Shown here: piece by piece, positions 34,370 to 42,683 of the stretch
Position numbering within the stretch: position 1 is the stretch's first letter
Layout of the letters: each line of letters opens with the position of its first letter
Origin: Magnimaribacter mokuoloeensis
Lineage (GTDB): Bacteria > Pseudomonadota > Gammaproteobacteria > Magnimaribacterales > Magnimaribacteraceae
Assembly: GCA_041860225.1 (NCBI GenBank)
Contig: CP151794.1
Coordinates: forward strand, 1,178,001-1,242,000
Direction: 5' to 3'
Length of the DNA stretch: 64,000 bases
Made by a program: the position numbers and the translations under genes
The notes under the pieces: generated by a model
Told to the model about the DNA's origin: nothing
Database searches by the model: none
The model's input: only the letters and a program-made list of their open reading frames with translations

Positions 34370-35441
34370 ATTCGGACTCTCCTAGGTGAAATTTGACTAA
34401 ACTCGCTCCTGCTTTTTCATAAAAGATCGAAGAATTATGATCAACATCTTCTATGGACAAGAACTCATGTTCTATTTTTAATGTCTCTAAAAAAGAGTGA
34501 TATTCCTCAATACTCATGTAGTTCATATCCTCCTTTCCAGACCATAACATTAATCTTGGAGTAACATTTTGAGAAGATTTGTGTTGTTCTGCTAAAGACC
34601 AAGCATCATTACCTAAACCTACATAAAAGATATTCTCTTTATCGTCTCTCGGATCATCTTCAAATCCCTTGCTCTCCTTTATAAGCCTTTCAATTGTGTA
34701 AGAACCTCCTCCAGCTGAAACTGTTCTGAAGAGATCAGGGTACTTAAACATATAACGTGTTGCTGCCCTTCCGCCTTGAGAAAATCCCTCTAAACCACGT
34801 CCTTGCCTTTTGGCGATAGTTCTATAAACCTTATCTATGTGAGGAATTAGTTCTTTTATAAAGATATCTTCTCCGTATGAATCTAATTCATCAGAATTAT
34901 AATGACTGAGTTCTCCTCCATTAACAAATACGTAAATTGCAGGATCTATAGAAGAATTTTTAAAAACTTCATGAACATAGTGAGCTATAAAAGCTTCTCT
35001 GGCTTCATTCCCCGGCCTGCCTCCATGAAGATAATATACAGTCCTGAATCTTTTATCTGGTTGCTCCTGATAGGCATCAGGAATATAAATATAATAACCT
35101 ATAGACGTGTTCATTAAGGCACTTTGAAAAGATCCTTTTTTCAACTGACTAGGGAATATATATTTGTTATTGAGTTCATTTTCCCAAGAAAATTCTTTCG
35201 AAAACTCTTTAATAAATTCTCTAAACTCTTCCTTACTGGCCAAATTATCTCTATCGAAGTCTAACAACGAGAACATTCCTTCGGACCATTCTTCTCTCTC
35301 GATAAATCCACTGGAATTTTTGTCTAGTTCCTTAAACCCAAAATAGACCCCTAACTCAACACCCATAAAAGTTAGGATATTTTTAGACTGAAAAGTAAAA
35401 ATCAATAAGAATAGAATTAGAAGGATCCACCTAAATTTCAT
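34359..35441 (-). CDS. Exported esterase (esterase D-like) with N-terminal EF-hand pair
   Basis: 360 residues. A hydrophobic signal or anchor (5-17) precedes two EF-hand calcium loops: DKNSSGFIEREE (40-51, canonical ligands at 1, 3, 5, 9 and 12) and DFDRDNLASKEE (61-72, Asn in place of Gly). From about residue 110 there is an esterase D-like alpha/beta hydrolase with TVYYLHGGRPGNE, nucleophile S221 in GFSQGG and a C-terminal His in VDHNSS. The pairing of calcium module and esterase suggests an envelope or extracellular enzyme stabilised by Ca2+. Upstream it overlaps the methyltransferase stop by 1 base. Confidence 0.82.
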   Translation of the reverse strand: MKFRWILLILFLLIFTFQSKNILTFMGVELGVYFGFKELDKNSSGFIEREEWSEGMFSLLDFDRDNLASKEEFREFIKEFSKEFSWENELNNKYIFPSQLKKGSFQSALMNTSIGYYIYIPDAYQEQPDKRFRTVYYLHGGRPGNEAREAFIAHYVHEVFKNSSIDPAIYVFVNGGELSHYNSDELDSYGEDIFIKELIPHIDKVYRTIAKRQGRGLEGFSQGGRAATRYMFKYPDLFRTVSAGGGSYTIERLIKESKGFEDDPRDDKENIFYVGLGNDAWSLAEQHKSSQNVTPRLMLWSGKEDMNYMSIEEYHSFLETLKIEHEFLSIEDVDHNSSIFYEKAGASLVKFHLGESEYAN

Positions 35442-36061
35442 TATTTTGCTACTGCATATCCCCAGTAATTGTATCCAGCTATTTTGGGTGTACTGGGAAG
35501 ATACATTTCTTCCAATTCGATAATATCAAAGCCAGAATCTTCGATTAATGAAGGAATTTTTCTATTGATATTGCAGCCCCCGGCTAATTTTCCCCAAATC
35601 GGATTAATTCTCTTTTGCCATTTTCTTATATTTTCATCTGGTGCTTCACCGTGCTCACAAAATATCATCTTGCCACCATTCTTTAATACTCTTCTTATTT
35701 CTCCATTGGCTCTTATCACTTCTGGGATAGTGCACATAGTGTAAGTAATCAATACTGAATCGAAATGATCATCAGGAAGGGAAATTTCTTCAGCGCCAGA
35801 TGATATGAAGTTAACTTCCATCTGTTCACTGTCTGCAACTTTCCTGGCCATTTCACTTAATTCTTCAGATGGATCTAGTCCCCATAGTTCATCAATTTTT
35901 GATTTATCATAAAAGGGTAAATTCAATCCAGATCCGATACCTACCTCTAGAACTTTTCCTTCAGCCAGAGGTACTACTTTCTTTCTCTGTCGCGCCACTG
36001 GCTTAGACCCACAAGCACAATTTAGAAATTTGGGGAGAACATATTTATCATATAGACTCAT
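35441..36061 (-). CDS. Class I SAM-dependent methyltransferase (METTL7-like)
   Basis: 206 residues. Motif I is VLEVGIGSGLNLPFY, followed by GLDPSEELSEMARK and FDSVLITYTMCTIPEV; MIFCEHGEAPDENIRKWQKRINPIWGKLAGGCNINR resembles the METTL7/thiol methyltransferase branch. The substrate (thiol, lipid or small molecule) is unknown. It is the first gene of a leftward three-gene set with the two exported esterases and is divergent from the SDR gene. Confidence 0.87.
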   Translation of the reverse strand: MSLYDKYVLPKFLNCACGSKPVARQRKKVVPLAEGKVLEVGIGSGLNLPFYDKSKIDELWGLDPSEELSEMARKVADSEQMEVNFISSGAEEISLPDDHFDSVLITYTMCTIPEVIRANGEIRRVLKNGGKMIFCEHGEAPDENIRKWQKRINPIWGKLAGGCNINRKIPSLIEDSGFDIIELEEMYLPSTPKIAGYNYWGYAVAK

Positions 36062-36101
36062 AGTCTAAATCTAATACTTACCTCAATTAAAGGCAATAAA
36101 T

Positions 36102-36959
36102 ATGAATGAGAACCTAGCAAATAAAGTCTGTTTGATAACAGGAGCCACAAGTGGAATAGGCGAAGAATCGGCGAAAGAATTAAATAAGATGGGAGCAGAG
36201 ATTATATTTATTGCGAGAAATGAAGAAAAAGGCAATCGATTGAAGCAGGAGTTGCAAAATGATTCAGGTAGAGAAGCAACTATGATCATTGCTGATTTGT
36301 CTTCTCAAGCTGAAGTAAAGAAGGCAGCAAAGGAATTCCTTGCTCTAAATAAGCCATTAGATATTCTTCTGAATAATGCAGGAATAATGAATAGAGAGAG
36401 AAATGAGACCGTCGACGGATTCGAAGAGGTTTTTTCAGTTAATCATCTTGCTTACTATACTTTTTCTATACTACTTGCAGAGAAACTGAAACAAACAAAA
36501 GATTCTCGAGTGATAAATGTAGCTTCTGGGGCTCATCAATTTGTAAAGGATATGAATTTTGAGGATTTACAGTCAGAAGAAACTTTCAAGCCTATGCAAG
36601 TTTATGGACAATCGAAATTAGCTAATATCCTCTTTACGAAGTCACTGGCTAAGAAGCTCTCAGATTTTGATGTAACAGTTAATTGCCTACACCCAGGATT
36701 CGTAAGCACTGGCATTGGCTCAAACAACAAAGGATTTTGGAACTTTCTAATGTTTTTAGCTAAACCATTTGCCAGAAAGACTGATAAAGGTGCAGAAACT
36801 TCAATCTACTTGTGCAGTTCTTCTGAGGTAAAAGATGTTTCTGGGGAATATTTCGTAGACTGCAAAATAGAAAAAGTTTCTAAAGCGGCGAATAGTTCTG
36901 AACAAGCTAATCAGCTATGGGAAATAAGCTCTACATTAACAGGCTTAGATCTACAATGA
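36102..36959 (+). CDS. Short-chain dehydrogenase/reductase (retinol dehydrogenase-like)
   Basis: 285 residues. Cofactor motif GATSGIGEESAKEL with the NADP-favouring ARNEEKG, NNAGIMNRE, catalytic Ser in INVASGAH and YGQSK (Y-x-x-x-K), then HPGFVSTGIGSN. This pattern resembles retinol dehydrogenase/WWOX-type SDRs, which in bacteria have varied, mostly unknown substrates. AAGG lies upstream of the ATG. Its end overlaps the convergent priA by 9 bases. Confidence 0.9.
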   Translation: MNENLANKVCLITGATSGIGEESAKELNKMGAEIIFIARNEEKGNRLKQELQNDSGREATMIIADLSSQAEVKKAAKEFLALNKPLDILLNNAGIMNRERNETVDGFEEVFSVNHLAYYTFSILLAEKLKQTKDSRVINVASGAHQFVKDMNFEDLQSEETFKPMQVYGQSKLANILFTKSLAKKLSDFDVTVNCLHPGFVSTGIGSNNKGFWNFLMFLAKPFARKTDKGAETSIYLCSSSEVKDVSGEYFVDCKIEKVSKAANSSEQANQLWEISSTLTGLDLQ

Positions 36960-39161
36960 AGAGAGTGGATCTACATCAATAGACCATCGAACTTGTTTGG
37001 ATAATTTCGGATCATAAAGCCTAGACTGCATGACATCTAAAAATTTGTGCAAGTTAGACCTGCTTTTAGAAAAAATACTTAACTCCCATCTATAAACTCC
37101 AGACTTTTTTTCCATTATGGAGGGCAATGGTCCTACTAAACGCACATTCTTTCTTGTCTTTTCATCAATCCTCGATCTATTTAGCAAGTTTAAGATAAAG
37201 TCTCTGCTCACTAAACTTTTAGGAGATTCAGCAAAAATCTTCGCCTGAAATGAAAAAGGTGGGATATTCGATATTTTTCTTTCCTCTAATAGTTTTTGTG
37301 CAAATCTTTCGTAACTGCCAGATATTATCTCTTCGATTTGCGGATGGTCAGTGCAATAAGATTGCAAAATGACTCGACCTTGCTTTTTATCCCTGCCCGC
37401 TCTTCCAGAAACTTGTGTCATGAGCTGTGCAACTCTCTCGCTTCCTCTGAAATCTGCACTAAAAAGGCCTGAGTCTGCATCAACAATACCTACGAGAGTG
37501 ACATTTGGGAAATGATGACCCTTGGCAAGGAGTTGAGTTCCAAGAAGTATCATGGGCTTTCCTTGTCTTATTTCATCAAAATATTCATTCAAAGTTTCCT
37601 TTTTTCGTGTTGAATCGCTATCAATTCTAAGAGTTTTAACTTTTGGAAAATTGTTCTGTAAAAATTCTTCAATTCTCTCTGTACCAAAACCATATGTTAA
37701 AAAATCATCTGAATCACAAGACTCGCATTTTTTTGGATAAGATTTCTGTGCCTCACAATGATGGCAATGAAGCCTTAATGGGTTTTTATGAACCGTCATT
37801 AACGCATCACATCTGGAACAATTTGATATCCAACCGCAAACTTTACATATCATTGATGGAGCATATCCTCTTCTGTTAAGAAAAATTAAGACTTGATTAC
37901 CTTTATCTAGTTCTGAGTGGGTTGCCTCTAGTAGCTCTTTGCTTAAGCCTTCACTTAGTTCTTTGCCTCTCAAATCAACTGCTTGAAAAGTGGGTAAGCT
38001 TGCCCCTGTAGCCCTCTCATTCAATTTTAATACTTCGTATTTATCTTCATGAGCATTCCTTAGAGTTTCCAAAGATGGAGTGGCAGAAGCTAAAACCACT
38101 GGTATTTTTTGTAACTTGGCTCTATATAGAGCCATATCTCTAGCAGAATAGCGAAATTTATCCATTTGTTTAAATGACAGATCATGCTCTTCATCTACAA
38201 CAATTATTCCCAAATTTTTCATGGGTAAAAATACACTAGAGCGTGTTCCAATGATGATATCAACTAAGCCTCTGGATGCTCCTAACCAAGCATCAACTTT
38301 TTCACGTTCATTTTTAGCTGAGTGGAAAGACATCACTCTATCCCCGAAATATTCTCTAAACCTCTCCTCTGCTTGAGGAGCAAGTCCTATCTCAGGAATG
38401 AGGATTAAGGCTTGTTTGCCTTGATTGATAATGTCCTGTATTGCTTGAAGATAGACTTCAGTCTTACCGCTACCAGTTATGCCATCTAGTAAAAAAGTTT
38501 TATTTTTGCCTTGTACTTTTTTTATAGCCTCAACGGCTTTATTTTGCTCAGAATTGAGTATCTTTGAAGATTTTAATTTTTTATTCTCTAGTTTCTTGTA
38601 TGGGGATAATTCTCTGGAAAATCTTGAAATGAAACCCTTTTCTAATAGCGCATTTATTGCTGTGGAACTTATACCAAAAGCCTGGGTTGATTTAAGAGAT
38701 ATTTCCTTTTTTTCTTTTAAAAGAGTTATCAGTTTTTGTTGGCTTGGTGCACGCGCTAAATCGTCAACAGATATAAAAGATCCCTTAGAGGTTAATTCTA
38801 AATACTTACTTTCTCTAAACTTAGCTTCTTTACCTTTTCTGAGCGAAGGTGGAAAAAAATACTGAATAATCTCTCCGAGAGGATAATGATAATAACGAGA
38901 AGACCATTCGGCCAGACTAAGTAAAGTAGCATCTAATAAAGGAGATTGATCTAAAACTTCAGTGATATGCTTGTATTTTCTTTTGTCTGATACTTCCTGT
39001 TTGCCAAAACCCCATATAACTCCAACTAGCTGTCTTTTCCCAAAAGGCACTAAAACTCTAGATCCTTTTTTTAGAGGAAAACCTTTATTCTTAGGTGGTA
39101 AGTAGGAGAATCTCTCCATCAAAGGAATCGGAACTAAAACTTCTACTAAATCTGAATTCAT
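36951..39161 (-). CDS. priA: Primosomal protein N' (PriA replication restart helicase)
   Basis: 3'-5' DNA helicase that reloads the replisome at stalled forks; 736 residues. ATG 39161 is chosen over an in-frame start at 39236 because MNSDLVEVLVPIPLMERFSYLPP begins the conserved 3'-DNA-binding domain. Walker A is LLDGITGSGKTEVYLQAI, DEAH-type box VVDEEHDLSFKQ, ASATPSLET, eight zinc-binding cysteines in CKVCGWISNCSRCDALMTVH...CHHCEAQ...CESC, and motif VI QVSGRAGR. Divergent from rpmE, as in E. coli. Confidence 0.97.
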   Translation of the reverse strand: MNSDLVEVLVPIPLMERFSYLPPKNKGFPLKKGSRVLVPFGKRQLVGVIWGFGKQEVSDKRKYKHITEVLDQSPLLDATLLSLAEWSSRYYHYPLGEIIQYFFPPSLRKGKEAKFRESKYLELTSKGSFISVDDLARAPSQQKLITLLKEKKEISLKSTQAFGISSTAINALLEKGFISRFSRELSPYKKLENKKLKSSKILNSEQNKAVEAIKKVQGKNKTFLLDGITGSGKTEVYLQAIQDIINQGKQALILIPEIGLAPQAEERFREYFGDRVMSFHSAKNEREKVDAWLGASRGLVDIIIGTRSSVFLPMKNLGIIVVDEEHDLSFKQMDKFRYSARDMALYRAKLQKIPVVLASATPSLETLRNAHEDKYEVLKLNERATGASLPTFQAVDLRGKELSEGLSKELLEATHSELDKGNQVLIFLNRRGYAPSMICKVCGWISNCSRCDALMTVHKNPLRLHCHHCEAQKSYPKKCESCDSDDFLTYGFGTERIEEFLQNNFPKVKTLRIDSDSTRKKETLNEYFDEIRQGKPMILLGTQLLAKGHHFPNVTLVGIVDADSGLFSADFRGSERVAQLMTQVSGRAGRDKKQGRVILQSYCTDHPQIEEIISGSYERFAQKLLEERKISNIPPFSFQAKIFAESPKSLVSRDFILNLLNRSRIDEKTRKNVRLVGPLPSIMEKKSGVYRWELSIFSKSRSNLHKFLDVMQSRLYDPKLSKQVRWSIDVDPLSSL

Positions 39162-39198
39162 AAATAAAGTATCAAGTATTCTAATTGAAATTTTGCAT

Positions 39199-39226
39199 TT
39201 GCCATGTTTTGTCTGTCTGGTATAGT
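39199..39226 (+). promoter_or_regulatory. Probable rpmE promoter
   Basis: TTGCCA (39199-39204), a 16-base spacer ending in TGG (extended -10) and TATAGT (39221-39226), followed by the C-rich stretch GCCCCTCC. That makes a strong sigma-70 promoter with a GC-rich discriminator, typical of stringently controlled ribosomal genes. It lies 33 bases before the L31 ATG. Confidence 0.6.
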
Positions 39227-39259
39227 GCCCCTCCATATTTTTAAATACAAGATTATCAA

Positions 39260-39679
39260 ATGCAAAAAGACATCCATCCAGAATACAGAGAAGTTCTATT
39301 TCATGACAAAAGCATGGACTACTATTTCATCGTACGTTCCACTCTGAAAACAGATGAGACAAAGGAATGGGAAGATGGAAAAACTTACCCTTATTGTGTT
39401 CTTGATATCTCTTCTGCCTCACACCCCTTCTATACAGGTAAACAGAAGCTTGTTGATACAGGTGGTAGGGTAGATAAGTTCAGAAAACGTTTTGGTAATA
39501 AAACTAAATCAACACCGGAAGCCGAAATGGCTGCAGAAGAAGAACCAGCGGTTCAAGAAGCTGCCGAAGAATCAGCAGCGGAAGAGGTTGCGGTTGAAGA
39601 ACTAGTAGTCGAAGAAACGACTGAGGAGGCAACGCCTGAGGAAACAGTTGATTCAGAGGACTCTTCTGAAGAGAAATAA
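39260..39679 (+). CDS. rpmE2: Ribosomal protein L31 type B with a long acidic C-terminal tail
   Basis: Residues 1 to about 84 are a type B (zinc-free) bL31: MQKDIHPEYREVLFHDKSMDYYFIVRST, TYPYCVLDISSASHPFYTGKQKLVDTGGRVDKFRKRFG. The zinc cysteines of type A are missing. Residues about 85-139 add a low-complexity tail with more than 20 Glu/Asp, almost no basic residues and many Ala/Val, ending SSEEK. Family members normally stop near residue 85-95. It occupies the position of rpmE next to priA, so the zinc-independent paralogue may be the only L31; that needs the rest of the genome. Confidence 0.92.
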   Translation: MQKDIHPEYREVLFHDKSMDYYFIVRSTLKTDETKEWEDGKTYPYCVLDISSASHPFYTGKQKLVDTGGRVDKFRKRFGNKTKSTPEAEMAAEEEPAVQEAAEESAAEEVAVEELVVEETTEEATPEETVDSEDSSEEK

Positions 39680-39694
39680 AAATTGTTTAAAGAT

Positions 39695-39723
39695 AAAAAA
39701 GACGCTTTACGCGTCTTTTTTTT
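39695..39723. terminator. Bidirectional intrinsic terminator
   Basis: Six A then GACGC (39701-39705), loop TTTAC, GCGTC (39711-39715) and eight T (39716-39723). The A-run/T-run symmetry makes it work for L31 rightward and for the serine hydrolase leftward, whose stop codon lies at its edge. Confidence 0.9.
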
Positions 39724-40999
39724 ATTCAATTATCGCCTGATATGTAGCTAATTGCATAAGCTCCCTTACGGGATACGTTCCATCAGGCAATAATTGTGTA
39801 TGAACAATGCCAATGAGATCTTCTTTATGGTCTATCCAAAAATGTGTGCTTGCTGCACCTCCCCAACTATAAACTCCTTCAGAAACTGGTAGACCAGACA
39901 AAGCAGGATTTACAACTACTGAGCCCGTAACACCAAAACCCATACCTCTAACTCTATATCCACTGCCTAGCATATTAAATAAGTTGGTTAAGCCTTCATC
40001 AGCACTCTCGGACCCCATATGATTTGACGTCATGAATTCAACTGTCTTTTTGCCTAAATACCTTTTTCCTTCATATTCACCTTTATTCAATAACATTTGA
40101 GCAAATTTAAGATAATCTCCAACTGTACTCACCAAACCTCCTCCGCCTGATTCGAGCTGAGGTGGTGTTCTGTAACCAGACTTTTCAGGATCGTCCATTA
40201 ACATCATATTTCCTGGCAAAGGACCGTAATTAGCTGAGAATCTATCTAGTTTGTTATCTGGTACCGTAAAACCAGTATCTTCCATACCTAAAGGACCAAA
40301 GATTCTTTCCTCCAAAAATTCTCCAAAAGACATGCCGGAGAGCTCTTCTATCAATGCTCCCATTACATCCATACCTACACTGTAATTCCATATAGTTCCG
40401 GGTTGTGCAACAAGAGGAATTTCGGCCAGTGCTTTAGTCCATTCTCTTAAATTATTAAAAGGTGGTTTTGTACCAGCAGTAAAAAATTCTCCTCCGGCAC
40501 TTGGAACGTTACCCAGCCCTCTTTCAACCTCTTCAGAAACATACATAGAACCTATAGGTCCTGGCATAAAGGAATAAGACAACCCTGAAGTGTGTGTAGC
40601 AAGTTGCTGAATTGTAATTGGAGAAGAAGCTGCCTCAGTCATCATGCTTTCTCCATCTCCGCCTGTATAAACTTTCATCTCAGCAAACTCAGGGAAATAT
40701 TTAAAGATTGGATCTGTCATTAGAAACTTGCCTTCCTCAAAAAGCATCATCAAAGCAGCACCAGTTACAGGCTTAGATTGAGAATAAATTCTATGAATTG
40801 TATCTTTCTCCATCGCTAAGCCCTTCTCTATGTCCCTCATGCCGTTGGCTTCAAAATGCACAACCTCGCCTCTTCTAGCTACCAAAGTGACGGTTCCTGG
40901 TATTTTTTTAGCATCTATTAAAGAACGCATAGATTCTCCTATGTGTTCTAATTTTTCTGTTGAAAATCCTACCTTTTCTGGTTTAGTTATTTTGATCAT
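39722..40999 (-). CDS. Serine hydrolase of the beta-lactamase class C / EstB family
   Basis: 425 residues. The S-x-x-K motif is SQSK in IYSQSKPVTGAALM, and the Tyr of the second motif lies in WNYSVGMDVMGALIE. The C-terminal YSWGGAASTHFWIDHKEDL replaces the KTG box, as in EstB-type carboxylesterases. No signal peptide, so cytosolic esterase or transesterase activity is more likely than beta-lactam resistance. It overlaps the 3' end of coaBC by 17 bases. Confidence 0.87.
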   Translation of the reverse strand: MIKITKPEKVGFSTEKLEHIGESMRSLIDAKKIPGTVTLVARRGEVVHFEANGMRDIEKGLAMEKDTIHRIYSQSKPVTGAALMMLFEEGKFLMTDPIFKYFPEFAEMKVYTGGDGESMMTEAASSPITIQQLATHTSGLSYSFMPGPIGSMYVSEEVERGLGNVPSAGGEFFTAGTKPPFNNLREWTKALAEIPLVAQPGTIWNYSVGMDVMGALIEELSGMSFGEFLEERIFGPLGMEDTGFTVPDNKLDRFSANYGPLPGNMMLMDDPEKSGYRTPPQLESGGGGLVSTVGDYLKFAQMLLNKGEYEGKRYLGKKTVEFMTSNHMGSESADEGLTNLFNMLGSGYRVRGMGFGVTGSVVVNPALSGLPVSEGVYSWGGAASTHFWIDHKEDLIGIVHTQLLPDGTYPVRELMQLATYQAIIE

Positions 41000-42194
41000 T
41001 GATCCTCCCTGATATGAAATCTATTATTTTTTTTGAAACCTTCCTTTTGTTTTGTCTTTCAATAAGATGTTTTTCTTTTTCTGTGATGAGGGTTACTTCA
41101 TTGTCATCAGAATCAAATCCTATGTCTTTATTCGAAACATCATTAGCAATAATTAAATCAAGATTTTTATTGGATAATTTCTTTTCCGCATTTTTGATCA
41201 AGTCATTGGTTTCGGCAGCAAAGCCCACTACGTATGGCCTCTGTTCTAGTTCACTAACTGACTTCAAAATATCTTGATTTTCTTTTAGCTCTAGAACCAT
41301 GGGAGAGCTGCTTCCATCTTTTTTAATTTTAGAGTCACTAGCCTTAGCCGGACTATAGTCTGAGACAGCGGCCGTGCCAATGTATACATCCATTCCAGAT
41401 ATATGATGCATCACTGCTTCGTACATTTCTTCAGCAGTTTTTATAGATACAAAATTACAATTTGAAGGAGGTTCTATATTAACTGGTCCACTGATAAGAG
41501 TAACATTTGCACCTGACTCTAATGCGGCCTCAACTAGGCTGTAACCCATTTTTCCAGAGCTCCTATTGGTTATAAATCTAACTGGATCTATAGGCTCTTG
41601 AGTGGGCCCAGCAGTTATAAGAATTTTTTTGCCCGATAATGTTCCCTCATTAAAAGAGAGCGAAAACATATCTAATATATCTATGGGTTCTAGCATCCTT
41701 CCAAGACCTACATCCCCACAAGCCTGCTCTCCTGATCCCGGTCCACAGATACCAAAATCTTGATCTATTAGTTTTTTTAAATTTTCTTGCGTCCTTTCAT
41801 CTCTCCACATAGCTTGGTTCATAGCTGGAGCAACTGAGATAGGTCCATCAAATGCAAGAGTTACAGTGGAAAGCAAATCATCACCTCTTCCAGATGAAAG
41901 TCTAGCAATTGTATTCGCTGTAGCTGGTGCAATTAGAATTCCATCAGCCCATTTTGCTAACTCAATGTGGCCCATTGCTGCTTCTGCTTCAGCATCAAGT
42001 AGTTCAGTAGAAACTCTATTGCCAGACAAAGCCTGTAAGGTGAGTGGAGTAATGAATTCTTCAGCAGACCTAGTCATCACTACTCGCACAGAAGCACCAG
42101 ACTTTTTCAAATGTCTTACAATTTCAGCCGATTTGTAGGCAGCTATACCACCTGTTACTCCGAGTAAAATATTTTTGTTAGCTAAAGATTTCAA
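40983..42194 (-). CDS. coaBC: Phosphopantothenoylcysteine decarboxylase / phosphopantothenate-cysteine ligase, TTG start
   Basis: Bifunctional coenzyme A biosynthesis enzyme, 403 residues. The flavoprotein CoaC half (1 to about 190) has LLGVTGGIAAYKSAEIVRHLKKSGA, PAMNQAMW and the active-site Cys in GEQACGDVGLGRM. The CoaB half begins at KKILITAGPTQEPIDPVRFITNRSSGKMG and continues through ADYSP-like SDYSPAKASDSKIKK. The start is TTG 42194, with AAGGA 9 bases upstream. It is divergent from rpmB, as in E. coli. Confidence 0.95.
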   Translation of the reverse strand: MKSLANKNILLGVTGGIAAYKSAEIVRHLKKSGASVRVVMTRSAEEFITPLTLQALSGNRVSTELLDAEAEAAMGHIELAKWADGILIAPATANTIARLSSGRGDDLLSTVTLAFDGPISVAPAMNQAMWRDERTQENLKKLIDQDFGICGPGSGEQACGDVGLGRMLEPIDILDMFSLSFNEGTLSGKKILITAGPTQEPIDPVRFITNRSSGKMGYSLVEAALESGANVTLISGPVNIEPPSNCNFVSIKTAEEMYEAVMHHISGMDVYIGTAAVSDYSPAKASDSKIKKDGSSSPMVLELKENQDILKSVSELEQRPYVVGFAAETNDLIKNAEKKLSNKNLDLIIANDVSNKDIGFDSDDNEVTLITEKEKHLIERQNKRKVSKKIIDFISGRINDQNN

Positions 42195-42216
42195 ATTTTG
42201 CTTCCTTAAGATCGAG

Positions 42217-42247
42217 ATTATAGCGGCTTATTCTTGCTTGCTGTCAA
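42217..42247 (-). promoter_or_regulatory. Probable coaBC promoter
   Basis: On the reverse strand, a perfect TTGACA (42242-42247) and a perfect TATAAT (42217-42222) are separated by 19 bases. That spacing is long but both boxes are consensus. Its -35 box lies inside the spacer of the opposing rpmB promoter. Confidence 0.6.
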
Positions 42248-42262
42248 TGCTTCTGGTATAAA
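42234..42262 (+). promoter_or_regulatory. Probable rpmB-rpmG promoter
   Basis: TTGCTT (42234-42239), a 17-base spacer ending TGG, and TATAAA (42257-42262) form an extended -10 promoter, followed by the GC-rich discriminator ACGCGGC. That discriminator is the expected target of ppGpp/DksA inhibition. Start of transcription is near 42269. Confidence 0.65.
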
Positions 42263-42294
42263 ACGCGGCTCTACAAAGAATTATTTAATAAATT

Positions 42295-42531
42295 ATGTCT
42301 AAAGTATGCCAAGTAACTGGGAAAAAGCCTCAAGCAGGGAATAATGTTTCTCATGCAAAAAATAGGAATAAGAGGACCTTCCAACCAAATCTTCATAAAC
42401 ATAGGTTTTGGGTAGAATCTGAAAACCGATACGTTAGCTTAACTGTATCCGCAAATGGAATGAGAACTATTGATAAGAACGGAATCGATAAGGTGCTTGC
42501 TGATCTTAGATCAAGAGGAGAAAAGATATGA
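42295..42531 (+). CDS. rpmB: 50S ribosomal protein L28
   Basis: bL28 of 78 residues, the standard length. It has the full sequence pattern SKVCQVTGKKPQAGNNVSHAKNRNKRTFQPNLHKHRFW and the C-terminal VSANGMRTIDKNGIDKVLADLR. Its stop overlaps the rpmG start (ATGA), the usual rpmBG operon. Confidence 0.97.
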   Translation: MSKVCQVTGKKPQAGNNVSHAKNRNKRTFQPNLHKHRFWVESENRYVSLTVSANGMRTIDKNGIDKVLADLRSRGEKI

Positions 42532-42683
42532 GAGAGAAAATTAGATTAGTATCTTCTGCTGGAACTGGACATTTTTATACAACAGATAAAAATAAATCTG
42601 CTATGCCAGATAAAATGGAAATCAAAAAATTTGATCCTGTCATAAGAAAACACGTCATTTATACCGAAGCTAAAATTAAATAA
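42528..42683 (+). CDS. rpmG: 50S ribosomal protein L33
   Basis: bL33 of 51 residues: MREKIRLVSSAGTGHFYTTDKN, then MEIKKFDPVIRKHVIYTEAKIK. It lacks the CxxC zinc pairs, so it is the zinc-free type. GAGGAG ends 7 bases before the start codon. Its end overlaps the convergent ubiH-like gene by 8 bases. Confidence 0.96.
   Translation: MREKIRLVSSAGTGHFYTTDKNKSAMPDKMEIKKFDPVIRKHVIYTEAKIK

Noticed and set aside
36083..36289. 68-residue reverse frame across the SDR start
   Set aside because: Overlaps the Rossmann motif of the SDR and has no features of its own.
38479..38865. 128-residue forward frame opposite priA
   Set aside because: Antisense shadow of PriA coding DNA with no recognisable motif or ribosome site.
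39162..39236. N-terminal extension of PriA
   Set aside because: The extra 25 residues are unlike PriA and cover the rpmE promoter; conserved sequence begins at ATG 39161.
39722..40999. Beta-lactamase conferring resistance
   Set aside because: SxxK is present but there is no KTG box or signal peptide; the EstB-type esterase pattern fits better.
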